Below, piece by piece: positions 1-6,137 of a DNA stretch of 8,883 nt (positions within the stretch are counted from its first letter, which is position 1; each line of letters begins with the position of its first letter). The position numbers were made by a program, and so were the translations under genes. The notes beneath the pieces were generated by a model. That model saw only the letters and a program-made list of their open reading frames with translations. It was not told where the DNA came from and ran no database searches. The DNA comes from Chloroflexota bacterium. GTDB lineage: Bacteria; Chloroflexota; Dehalococcoidia; Lucifugimonadales; UBA3495. The DNA lies in contig JADFQT010000096.1 of NCBI GenBank assembly GCA_022561675.1, forward strand, positions 1-8,883, read 5' to 3'.

Positions 1-600
1 CCGAAAAAAATCCTGGCTATCGGCCTCAACTACTCCAGCCACCTTCACGACCGTCCCGGACCCACCGAGCCCATGGTGTTTTACAAAACGCCAACCTCGG
101 TAATCGGGCCAGACGAGACCATCATCCGTCCCAAGGGGACCGAAAGGCTGGACGCGGAGTGCGAGCTGGTGGTGGTAATCAAGGACACCTGCCGCAACGT
201 CTCTGAAGCCGATGCCATGAGCCATGTGTTGGGATACACCTGCGGCAACGACGTCAGCGCCCGAGACTGGCAGCGCGAGGACCGCAACTGGTGGCGCGCC
301 AAGTCTTCGGATACCTTCTCCCCGGCTGGGCCATTCATTGTGGATGACATCGATCCCCACAATGTTCGGGTGAAAACTCGTATCAGCGGTAAAGAGATAC
401 AAAACGAAAGCACCACCTACCTCATATTCAACATTCCCACCCTGATTGCCTACTGCACCCAGTTCGTCACGCTGGAAGCGGGGGACATGATCTACACCGG
501 AACCCCCGGCGAACCCGGCGAAATGAAGGACGGCGATGTCTGCGAGATAGAGATTGACGGCATTGGGGTTTTGAGCAACCCCATCAAGCTGGAAAGGTAG
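1..600 (+). CDS. Fumarylacetoacetate hydrolase (FAH) family protein, 5'-truncated by window edge
   Basis: The reading frame is open from base 1, so the 199 residues seen are the C-terminal catalytic part; the true start lies left of the window and the first ATG at 73 is internal. Visible FAH features, numbered from the first window residue: NYSSH at 10-14 with catalytic-type His14, the metal-ligand pair Glu53-x-Glu55, GNDVSARD with Asp84 as third ligand (the 29-residue spacing from Glu55 fits FAHD1-type enzymes), KSSDTFSPAGP at 101-111, and TGTPGEPGE near 162-170 followed by GDVCEIEIDGIG. The family contains acylpyruvate hydrolases, 2-hydroxyhepta-2,4-diene-1,7-dioate isomerases, oxaloacetate decarboxylases and 2,4-diketo-3-deoxy-sugar-acid hydrolases. 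All are Mg-dependent cytosolic enzymes that cleave or isomerise C-C bonds in oxo acids. Substrate cannot be read from sequence. The residue three after the His is Asp17 where many relatives have Glu. Ends TAG and converges on the leftward gene at 756. Confidence 0.93.
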   Translation, partial: PKKILAIGLNYSSHLHDRPGPTEPMVFYKTPTSVIGPDETIIRPKGTERLDAECELVVVIKDTCRNVSEADAMSHVLGYTCGNDVSARDWQREDRNWWRAKSSDTFSPAGPFIVDDIDPHNVRVKTRISGKEIQNESTTYLIFNIPTLIAYCTQFVTLEAGDMIYTGTPGEPGEMKDGDVCEIEIDGIGVLSNPIKLER

Positions 601-636
601 CCCGCCTTCGAATAACACCGCCTCCCAGGACATACT

Positions 637-658
637 GGGCCGGTTAATCGACCGGCCC
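637..658. terminator. Perfect 8-bp hairpin in convergent gap, possible bidirectional terminator
   Basis: GGGCCGGT (637-644) pairs perfectly with ACCGGCCC (651-658) across a 6-nt loop, TAATCG. It starts 37 nt after the FAH stop and lies between two genes pointing at each other, where a bidirectional terminator is expected. There is no U-tract on either side, so intrinsic termination is uncertain. An overlapping weaker stem, CCCAG (624-628)/CTGGG (635-639), would compete with it. Confidence 0.45.
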
Positions 659-705
659 CTAGCACTACTGTTCCTTGACGAAGGTTCTGAACTTGTGAGA
701 TCCAG

Positions 706-736
706 ATCCCCCCAGTCCTCCTTTTATAAGGGGGAT
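706..736. repeat. Small palindromic intergenic repeat, ATCCCCC...GGGGGAT
   Basis: ATCCCCC (706-712) pairs with GGGGGAT (730-736) around a 17-nt loop containing CTCCTTTTATAA. It lies about 20 bp beyond the stop of the leftward gene ending at 756. C-run/G-run elements of this shape with an AT-rich centre are common dispersed repeats in Chloroflexota and other GC-rich genomes. Only one copy is in this window, so dispersal is inferred. It could also act as a terminator for the leftward gene. Confidence 0.4.
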
Positions 737-755
737 TCACCCAAACGGCGACGCC

Positions 756-1964
756 TCAACGGGACACTGCTGCTGGACCGGGCCCCGCTGGACCCGGCCC
801 CAGACCGGCCCAAGGATAAATCAGCGAGCCCTGGCTCTGACCCGGAGGCCACACCACTACCTTCCTTCCCTGCTGCCACTGCACGATTAACGGAGAACGC
901 CCGATTTGCCGGCCGGTGGAGGGATCTATCCGGAAACGCCCATAGAAGGTCGAAAAGTCCAGGCTCACCGCAGCCTCCCGCAGCGCCTGCGGCTCCAGCC
1001 CGCCGGCTTCCTCGACGCACCGTTGGGCAACCAGCCCGGCCGCGTAAGCCTGAACCAGGGGATAATCGACCTCGGCCCCGGAGGCGCCCAGGGACGCCAA
1101 TACTTGCTCGCTCGTCGGCCCATAATCAGGAGACCCATCCTCCACCGGAACCGGCACGGGCTGCCTGGCGGTAAACTCCCACTGGCTGGGCCCCAGGAAG
1201 CCCTCAGTGGCGGCACTCAAGTGGGTCTTGAATTGCTGGATGGGAGCGGCCACCACCGCCACCGCGCCGAAAGTGCACCCCCTCTGCGCGATTTGCCTGG
1301 CCAGCAGCAGGTCGTTCTGGATGCGGCCCACGCCCAGCAGCAAGTCGGGCCGGGCTTGTTCCACCGCATCGAGAATATCGGCGAAGTCGGTGATGGCCGG
1401 GTCGAATTCCCGTTTAATCACTAATTCAAAGCCCATGGCCAACGCCTGTTTCTCCATGCCGTCGCTTACCGCTTGGGGAAAGGCTCCAGTAGCTGCGCGG
1501 ATAATGGCCAGTCGGCACGCCCTGGGGTCCGATTGCCGCACCAGAGGGGGCAAGCCCGCCAGATACTCGCTGGCTGGGCTGAGGATGCCCACTACCCAGC
1601 GATTTCCTTGCCGGTGAATCGCATCCGACGCCCCGCCCTGGTTCCACAAAAGGCAGTCGTTCCCGCTGGCGACTTCGGCGGCGGCCCTGGTGAGCACGCT
1701 GGAATAGGGACCGAAAAGCAGGTCGACTTTATCTTCGGAGATCAGTCGCTGGGTTGCCCGCCGGGCCAGGTCGCTGCGACTGCCGTCGTCGTAGTGACGG
1801 ACGGTCACAGTCAATCGCTCTCCCAGCCCCCGCACCCAGACTCCTCCCGAGGCGTTGACGTCCCGGGCCCAGGCTTGCAAACCCGCCAGGGCCTGCCGCC
1901 CCTGCACCTGAAACTGGCCGGAGAGAGATACCGGGATACCTGCTTTAAGCTGGCGTGACGGCAT
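756..1964 (-). CDS. Periplasmic-binding-protein-fold ligand-binding protein (LivK/AmiC type, Peripla_BP_6) without signal peptide
   Basis: A 402-residue protein with the fold of branched-chain amino acid/amide binding proteins. The first strand, AGIPVSLSGQF, starts at residue 8. It is followed by a LARRATQRLISEDKVDLLFGPYSS segment typical of lobe I, a DAVEQARPDLLLG segment of lobe II, and WPPGQSQGSLIYPW near the C-terminus, where such proteins usually end. There is no signal peptide or lipobox: residue 1 leads straight into the mature domain, and an in-frame TAA lies 24 nt upstream of the ATG, so no longer form exists. It therefore probably stays in the cytoplasm, like the amide sensor AmiC, rather than feeding an ABC importer; no permease or ATPase genes are nearby. 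The sequence just before the ATG (GGAAGGAAC) gives a close-spaced Shine-Dalgarno. A 16-residue Gly/Pro/Ala-rich tail follows the domain. Ligand unknown. Confidence 0.85.
   Translation of the reverse strand: MPSRQLKAGIPVSLSGQFQVQGRQALAGLQAWARDVNASGGVWVRGLGERLTVTVRHYDDGSRSDLARRATQRLISEDKVDLLFGPYSSVLTRAAAEVASGNDCLLWNQGGASDAIHRQGNRWVVGILSPASEYLAGLPPLVRQSDPRACRLAIIRAATGAFPQAVSDGMEKQALAMGFELVIKREFDPAITDFADILDAVEQARPDLLLGVGRIQNDLLLARQIAQRGCTFGAVAVVAAPIQQFKTHLSAATEGFLGPSQWEFTARQPVPVPVEDGSPDYGPTSEQVLASLGASGAEVDYPLVQAYAAGLVAQRCVEEAGGLEPQALREAAVSLDFSTFYGRFRIDPSTGRQIGRSPLIVQWQQGRKVVVWPPGQSQGSLIYPWAGLGPGPAGPGPAAVSR
773..802. repeat. 15-bp imperfect tandem duplication inside the binding-protein gene tail
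   Basis: CTGGACCGGGCCCCG (773-787) is followed directly by CTGGACCCGGCCCCA (788-802), 13 of 15 bases identical. On the minus strand the two units encode consecutive GPGPA pentapeptides in the C-terminal tail of the binding-protein-fold gene. The period is a multiple of three, so the frame is kept. Confidence 0.75.
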
Positions 1965-2146
1965 GTTCCTTCCGGATTGGCGGCAAGCTTAGCGGCCAGG
2001 TTGGCGGTTGGACATGGCATGCTAGACCACGAGCCAGGCGTCGCCGCGTTTACGAGACGTGGGCCTGGTACCCGGTCATTCGTGAGCCGATGGGCTGGCT
2101 TCCATTTAGGGGATTACCCAGTTGGGGCATTACCCGGGCAGAGCGG

Positions 2147-3331
2147 TCAAATCTTGGGGCGAAAGATGCCAAAGGAACTGGTATAGCCGTGCAAAAAGGT
2201 GGTGCCACTGACCGGCCCGATCTCTCCATTGCAGAAGAAGCCGCCCAGGGGCACCGGCCCCAGCTTTTCGCGGAACAGCTCGGAATCGTGGTTGGGACTC
2301 CCGTAGAGATATTGACCCCGGCCCATACAAGAAAACAGCAGCGCGCCGTGGACTGGATTTTCCCGATTAATCCCTGCGTAACGCTCCAGCACCGCGGTTA
2401 AATCCTCGGTCGAGGTCTCTGCATCCCTCAAATGGAACTGCACTAGCTGGCCTTCTTTGAGGGTCTCGCCAATTGACAGCATCCCGCTTCGCTCATCCAT
2501 GCCCATAACGTTCCTGATGAGGAAATCCCCCTGCTGGGGCTCATCCATTAACTCATCCATTACCACTCCCAAAAACAGGGAGTGCCTCATCAGCCCCCGG
2601 TCCCGTTCGGAAAGCTCCCGGAACAGGTCTCTCAAAACCGCCATGGGCGACTGCTCGTCCAACCCCACCAGCAGGTTCCGGCGGCTCTCGGTGATGCGCA
2701 TCGGCTTGCCGATGGGACGGCAACCCTGGGCCACCACGGTATCCATAGCTATGTTTCCGTGCAGAGCTACTCCCACCGCTCCGGAGGAGTGGACCTGGTC
2801 TCCCAGGAATAGGGCGTTCTGCCGATGTTCCTGGCTGCTGCTGGCCAGTCCTCCTATTTTGGCGGAATTGGGAAAGGCGAAATCCAGCCCAAGGAGCAGG
2901 TTCTGCGCCGGAAAGCTGAGAGGGTCGGCCAGCAAAACGAAATGGGGCTCCTGACCGGGGGTAACTTGGACCAACTCCTGCCAGGAATCCGGGCCGGCAT
3001 CCAGGTCCGGCAGCTTTTCACCCTCTAGATGAAAGTCCACCAATTCAACGTCGGGGAGGTTGGCTGCGGTAATAGAAACCGCCGGCTGCTGCTCTACCTC
3101 CTGCCCGTTGCCGATGATGCCCCCACCGGAGCAGCCGAGAACCAATACCGGCCCCAACCCCTCCTTGACCAGCGCGGGCAGAGCCTCAAACTCCTGTTGA
3201 TAATGAGTGGAGGCAAACACCACCGCCAGGTCGGGATTCGCATCTCCCAGCTGTTCGCGAACTTGCGCCGTGCATTGCTCAACGGCACCGGCCAAAGATG
3301 TCTGCTCCGAGATTCCGGAAGCCCATTTCAT
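2147..3331 (-). CDS. FIST N / FIST C domain sensory protein
   Basis: A 394-residue protein covering both halves of the FIST architecture. The FIST N part spans roughly residues 30-215, including VLGCSGGGIIG at 64-74 and the AKIGGLASS turn at 157-165. The FIST C part spans roughly 220-385, with GALLFSCMGRG at 329-339, PNHDSELF at 346-353, GGFFCNGEIGPV at 363-374 and the terminal HGYTSSFGIF. FIST domains are proposed cytoplasmic small-ligand sensors, often amino acid related, found alone or fused to signalling outputs. This one has no fused kinase, cyclase or chemotaxis domain. There are no membrane segments or signal peptide. The ATG is preceded by GGGGAGG (3340-3346) at an 8-nt spacing, which fixes the start. 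The next gene in the same direction is the signal-less binding-protein-fold gene, 182 bp downstream; the gap is long for a tight operon. Family assignment is secure; the ligand and output partner are unknown. Confidence 0.92.
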   Translation of the reverse strand: MKWASGISEQTSLAGAVEQCTAQVREQLGDANPDLAVVFASTHYQQEFEALPALVKEGLGPVLVLGCSGGGIIGNGQEVEQQPAVSITAANLPDVELVDFHLEGEKLPDLDAGPDSWQELVQVTPGQEPHFVLLADPLSFPAQNLLLGLDFAFPNSAKIGGLASSSQEHRQNALFLGDQVHSSGAVGVALHGNIAMDTVVAQGCRPIGKPMRITESRRNLLVGLDEQSPMAVLRDLFRELSERDRGLMRHSLFLGVVMDELMDEPQQGDFLIRNVMGMDERSGMLSIGETLKEGQLVQFHLRDAETSTEDLTAVLERYAGINRENPVHGALLFSCMGRGQYLYGSPNHDSELFREKLGPVPLGGFFCNGEIGPVSGTTFLHGYTSSFGIFRPKI

Positions 3332-3381
3332 GCTTGGTACCTCCCCGGACGACGGGATTGGAAATAGAGCTAGTTTCCCCT

Positions 3382-3390
3382 AGTATAACA
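3382..3390 (-). promoter_or_regulatory. Extended -10 promoter candidate for the FIST gene
   Basis: Read on the minus strand, this is TGTTATACT: a TATACT hexamer (3382-3387) preceded by the TGn extended -10 motif. It lies about 50 nt upstream of the FIST start codon in an AT-richer island within GC-rich DNA. No convincing -35 box is seen at 16-18 nt, as is usual for extended -10 promoters. Prediction only. Confidence 0.4.
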
Positions 3391-3478
3391 ACCTTTGGGG
3401 CCTAATCGCGAAGCCAGACCCCGTGATTACCCAGCCCGGGATTACGCAGTAGGAATCGCCCAGCGGTTTTGGTGACAA

Positions 3479-3528
3479 TCTCAAAATGTCACACCGAACC
3501 CTTCGGAATGACATGCGTCGTTTTGAGA
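3479..3528. repeat. 50-bp stacked hairpin beyond the isomerase stop, terminator or dispersed palindromic repeat
   Basis: Three nested stems line up: TCTCAAAA (3479-3486) with TTTTGAGA (3521-3528), TGTCA (3487-3491) with TGACA (3509-3513), and CCGAA (3494-3498) with TTCGG (3502-3506). A 7-nt bulge (3514-3520) sits on one side. It starts 8 nt beyond the stop of the leftward isomerase gene, so it would end that transcript. The GAATGACA/TGTCATTCCGA motif with a flanking GATTCTTAGG resembles small palindromes dispersed in Dehalococcoidia genomes; that likeness is from memory and only one copy is in this window. Confidence 0.6.
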
Positions 3529-3535
3529 AAGATTC

Positions 3536-4615
3536 TTAGGGTAGGCGCGGGGTAGAAGCCTGGGATGCCAGCTGTTTTCCCAGGTCGAGCAGCGGTGTCC
3601 CCGAGGGATCTATGGATCGGATCAGGGCCAAATAGTAGCTGACGTAGTCGCCGAGCAAGACCATCGTCAGCTGCTGGGCCAGCGGAGGCCCGGCGGAACC
3701 CGATATCCGCCGGTAGGGAATTCCCTGCCGTGCCAGCAACTCCTCCACGATCTGATAGCGACGCCCCAATTCCGTAGAGGCTGCTGCCGGCAGCAGCAAC
3801 AATGCTAAGCTGTCGGAGGCCCCAACCGCGGCGGTTTGGAATGCCTCCACCGAGTTATGTAATAGCTCGGGAATGCTTTCGTAGCAAGCCCAAGCCTTGG
3901 CGTTCTCGTTTAGCTGGGATTTCCAGCGGCGGGCCACGCCGGAAAATAGACCTCCGGCGTAAATAAAGGCCAGCCGGCCGGCCAATTCTTGAGCCAGCTG
4001 CTTGGCGGGATTATCCCCAGCTGGTATTTCCTCGCCCAGCCGGGCTACCTGCTCCCGGAGGGCAGTAAGAGCCGACTGAACATCATCGGCGGTAGTGGAG
4101 ACCAATCCCAGCCGAGCCAGAACTCCCAGCAGCAACAGCAAGTTATAGCCTAAAGCGCTGCGGGGCTCCCCTGGGGCTTGAATCGATAAGAGGGGAAGAT
4201 TCTCCTCTTCGGCAATTTTACCAAGCTGCCCTCCTCCGGCAACAGCCAATACCTTGGCCTCGCTCTGGCGCGCCTGCTGAAGCAAGCTCAAGGTTTCAAC
4301 GGTATTTCCGGAAAAGCTGCAAGCAACAAACAGGTGATTGCTGGTGAGCAGGAAGGGAAGCTGGAAATCGCGTATCACGGTTATTGGAACCGCCTGCTGG
4401 GACGCGGCCAGGTCTTTTGCCAGGTCTCCGGCAATCGCCGACCCACCCATGCCGCCTATTACCACGTGGCTGATCTGTCGCCAGTCATCGGGGAGCTTCA
4501 GGGCCTGGGATTGGTGCCAGGCGGCCTGGCACTGGCCAGGAAGGTCTCTTAATCGCCGCCGCAATCCGGAGGGATCCAACTGCTCGTAAGTCTTGGGGTT
4601 GTCCAGGTCGGTCAT
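3536..4615 (-). CDS. Bifunctional phosphoglucose/phosphomannose isomerase
   Basis: Interconverts glucose-6-phosphate or mannose-6-phosphate with fructose-6-phosphate in the cytosol, linking glycolysis to mannose-containing glycan synthesis. Numbered from the chosen ATG at 4615 (359 residues, the usual size): YEQLDPSGL near the N-terminus, GMGGSAIAGDL from 55 and SFSGNT at 100-105 in the first SIS domain, PGEPRSALGY at 148-157, then NENAK with Glu237 and PELLHN with His253. The 16-residue Glu-to-His spacing equals that of the catalytic pair in the Pyrobaculum enzyme (Glu203/His219). DYVSYYLALIRSIDP at 323-337 and LDLGKQL near 347 are the usual C-terminal helices. The frame stays open to a GTG at 4741, but those 42 extra residues do not look like the family, whose members begin close to the LDPSG motif. 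The ATG at 4615 has a poor Shine-Dalgarno, so the exact start is moderately certain. It is transcribed away from the aminotransferase-lactonase group. Confidence 0.9.
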   Translation of the reverse strand: MTDLDNPKTYEQLDPSGLRRRLRDLPGQCQAAWHQSQALKLPDDWRQISHVVIGGMGGSAIAGDLAKDLAASQQAVPITVIRDFQLPFLLTSNHLFVACSFSGNTVETLSLLQQARQSEAKVLAVAGGGQLGKIAEEENLPLLSIQAPGEPRSALGYNLLLLLGVLARLGLVSTTADDVQSALTALREQVARLGEEIPAGDNPAKQLAQELAGRLAFIYAGGLFSGVARRWKSQLNENAKAWACYESIPELLHNSVEAFQTAAVGASDSLALLLLPAAASTELGRRYQIVEELLARQGIPYRRISGSAGPPLAQQLTMVLLGDYVSYYLALIRSIDPSGTPLLDLGKQLASQASTPRLP

Positions 4616-4867
4616 CGCCGCCGCCAAAAGCTTTGCCTTTCGATTGCCGAGGGCACGCCCCGTAGCTGCTAACTGCCAGCAGTCTAACAGATGGACGCGC
4701 CGCCTGACCTGGCCGGGTCTATCGCGGTTGGACCAATCCACGGTCCTAAAATTCCGGGCCCTCCAATTCCCAGCCCGATTGTGGCTCGAGAAACCGGGTG
4801 GTAAACTGGGGCCTATCTGGGACTGTTATCCCCGCGCCGTCGACCCGTAATTCTAAACTGATAGCCA
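4616..4867. other. Divergent intergenic region without a recognisable gene
   Basis: This stretch separates the leftward isomerase gene from the rightward pseudogene. Its right part carries stops in all forward frames. The left part (4616-4741) is open in the isomerase frame but shows no family similarity. It should hold the isomerase promoter; no strong -10/-35 pair stands out. A near-palindrome, GGTTGGACCAATCC (4726-4739), is the only symmetrical site noticed and could be an operator. Confidence 0.4.
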
Positions 4868-5064
4868 GGTGAGACCCGCAGACAGATCAATGTTTTCCTG
4901 AAGGACCTGGGACTGGTCGAGGAGCTGGCTCATGAGCTGAACACCCCAACCCCTGCCGGACGGCCTTCAAGCTGCTCAAGGAGGCCGTCCGGCAGGGGTT
5001 GGGAGAGATGGATGGGGCGGCCGTGGTTCTACCCCTGGAGGCGAAAGCCGGGTTCCAAATATAG
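4868..5064 (+). pseudogene. Frameshifted C-terminal remnant of a 3-hydroxyisobutyrate dehydrogenase-like (beta-hydroxyacid dehydrogenase) gene
   Basis: In frame 2, from about 4883, the translation reads QINVFLKDLGLVEELAHELN and then TPTPAG. This matches the KDLgLa...A.e.gvp.P helix of the C-terminal NAD_binding_11 domain of 3-hydroxyisobutyrate/tartronate-semialdehyde reductase proteins. From 4963 the similarity continues in frame 1: AFKLLKEAVRQGLGEMDGAA, then VVLPLEAKAGFQI and a TAG at 5062-5064, matching the G.GdkD region and normal end of the family. Adding one base near 4961 would join the two halves at the expected length, so a single-base deletion explains the frameshift. Nothing resembling the Rossmann domain or the catalytic Lys region is seen upstream, so only about 60 of 290 residues remain. 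It is a dead fragment, probably of a gene once in this neighbourhood, since such dehydrogenases fit sugar-acid catabolism. A base-calling error could explain the frameshift but not the missing N-terminal domain. Confidence 0.72.
4945..5003. repeat. Perfect 22-bp inverted repeat with 15-nt loop
   Basis: Bases 4945-4966 are the exact reverse complement of 4982-5003, both arms about 75% GC. T4967/G4981 can add a wobble pair and C4968/G4980 a further pair. The loop is 4967-4981. It lies wholly inside the dehydrogenase remnant and straddles its frameshift point. As RNA it would be a very stable hairpin, and it may block read-through into the aminotransferase gene. There is no U-tract after it. Confidence 0.9.
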
Positions 5065-5132
5065 CGGCGGCCCGAATAGAACGCGGTAGGTGGCGGGCAG
5101 TTGGTTGCAGATTGTGGTCAAGGAGTTGACGA

Positions 5133-5162
5133 ATGATTGACCGATGGATGGTTAACGGATGA
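5133..5162 (+). CDS. 9-codon leader ORF overlapping the aminotransferase start
   Basis: ATG at 5133 is preceded by AAGGAG (5120-5125) at a 7-nt spacing, the best Shine-Dalgarno arrangement in this part of the window. The ORF encodes MIDRWMVNG and stops at TGA 5160-5162, which overlaps the aminotransferase ATG (5159-5161) as ATGA. The aminotransferase start itself has only GGATGG upstream, and a stop (TAA 5153-5155) in its own frame prevents a longer form. Ribosomes would therefore probably load on the leader and re-initiate. The peptide lacks a run of one amino acid, so classical attenuation is unlikely. Translation is inferred. Confidence 0.45.
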   Translation: MIDRWMVNG

Positions 5163-6082
5163 TGGAAGGGGAACCAATCGTCTTCTTTAACGGCGCTTTG
5201 CTTCCGGAGAAGGAAGTAGGTATATCAATTCGGGACCGGGGGTTCCTCTACGGCGACGCTGTCTTCGACGCCACCCGTACCTTCGGCGGCCAAACCTTCA
5301 AGCTGAAGGCGCACATCGACCGGCTTTACAACTCCTTGCGCTACCTGCGCATCGACCCGGGCGTGACCAAGCAGGAGATGGAGCGGTGGTCCCTGGAGGT
5401 GGTCCGCCACAACTATCCCCTATTGCCGGCCCAACAAGATTTGTGGGTGATGCAGCGAATCAGCCGGGGGGTGGAGTCCGCCGAGCCCGGATTTACCCCC
5501 AGCCCCACGGTATTGATCGAAACCCACGCCATACCCTTCGCTCGCCGGGCAGCACTCTACCGGGACGGGATACGCTTGGTCACCCCGTCGACGCCGAGAA
5601 TACCGCCCCGCTTTCTCAGCCCTCGGGCCAAGACCCATAACTATCTCAACCTCATCATGGGAGAGCTGGAGGCTCAGGCGGTGGACCCCGACGCTTGGTC
5701 CGTGCTGCTGGACGAAAACGGCAACCTGACCGAAGGACGGGGCAGCAATATATTTCTGGTCAAGGATGGCCAGGTGTCCACTCCCAGCGGGCAATTCGTG
5801 CTGGAAGGAATCACCCGTGGCACGGTTCTGGAGCTGGCCGCCGGACTGGGGATGCCGGCGTCAGAACGGGACCTGGACCTGTACGACGCCTACACCGCGG
5901 ACGAAGCCTTCCTTACCTCCACCAGCCTGTGCATTTGCCCTGTATCGGCGGTCAACGGCGCCGCCATCGGAGACGGTTCGGTCCCCGGGCCTATCACCCA
6001 GCAGCTGATGGCAGCCTTCAGCGACCTGGCCGGCTCCGACTATGTGGCTCAGTACCTTTATCACCTGCCCCAGGATGGTTAA
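5159..6082 (+). CDS. Class IV (fold type IV) PLP-dependent aminotransferase, branched-chain/D-amino-acid type
   Basis: A 307-residue cytosolic enzyme that transfers amino groups between an amino acid and a 2-oxo acid by way of pyridoxal phosphate. The family signature is complete: IVFFNGALLPEKE at 7-19, DRGFLYGDAVFD at 26-37, HIDRLYNSL at 52-60, and the catalytic lysine Lys158 in SPRAKTHNYLNLI. SVLLDENGNLTEGRGSNIFL follows at 181-200, with cofactor-contacting Glu192, and EGITRG at 216-221 forms the phosphate-binding turn. The RISRG motif at 100-104 resembles D-amino-acid aminotransferases more than BCAT, but substrate (branched-chain, D-amino acid, 4-amino-4-deoxychorismate lyase or amine) cannot be settled by eye. 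The start is forced by an in-frame TAA at 5153 and overlaps the leader ORF; ATG 5162 is an alternative one codon later. The gene ends TAATG, and the lactonase follows after 55 bp, so the two may share a transcript. Confidence 0.92.
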   Translation: MMEGEPIVFFNGALLPEKEVGISIRDRGFLYGDAVFDATRTFGGQTFKLKAHIDRLYNSLRYLRIDPGVTKQEMERWSLEVVRHNYPLLPAQQDLWVMQRISRGVESAEPGFTPSPTVLIETHAIPFARRAALYRDGIRLVTPSTPRIPPRFLSPRAKTHNYLNLIMGELEAQAVDPDAWSVLLDENGNLTEGRGSNIFLVKDGQVSTPSGQFVLEGITRGTVLELAAGLGMPASERDLDLYDAYTADEAFLTSTSLCICPVSAVNGAAIGDGSVPGPITQQLMAAFSDLAGSDYVAQYLYHLPQDG

Positions 6083-6137
6083 TGGGGAAAGTTAATCAGA
6101 ACAGTAAGTATCAAGGATAGTTGCCTCGGAGGTTCTC

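Noticed and set aside
73..600. Complete 175-residue FAH gene starting at ATG 73.
   Set aside because: The same frame is open to base 1 and encodes the conserved NYSSH catalytic motif upstream of that ATG, so the gene is cut by the window edge.
695..1174. 159-codon forward ORF rich in Pro and Arg, opposite the binding-protein gene.
   Set aside because: It is antisense to a well-supported gene, and its composition is what GC-rich complementary strands give.
3536..4741. Longer 401-residue isomerase starting at GTG 4741.
   Set aside because: The extra 42 N-terminal residues do not resemble the family, which begins just before the LDPSG motif; the ATG at 4615 gives a normal 359-residue length. 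The GTG has only a weak ribosome site.
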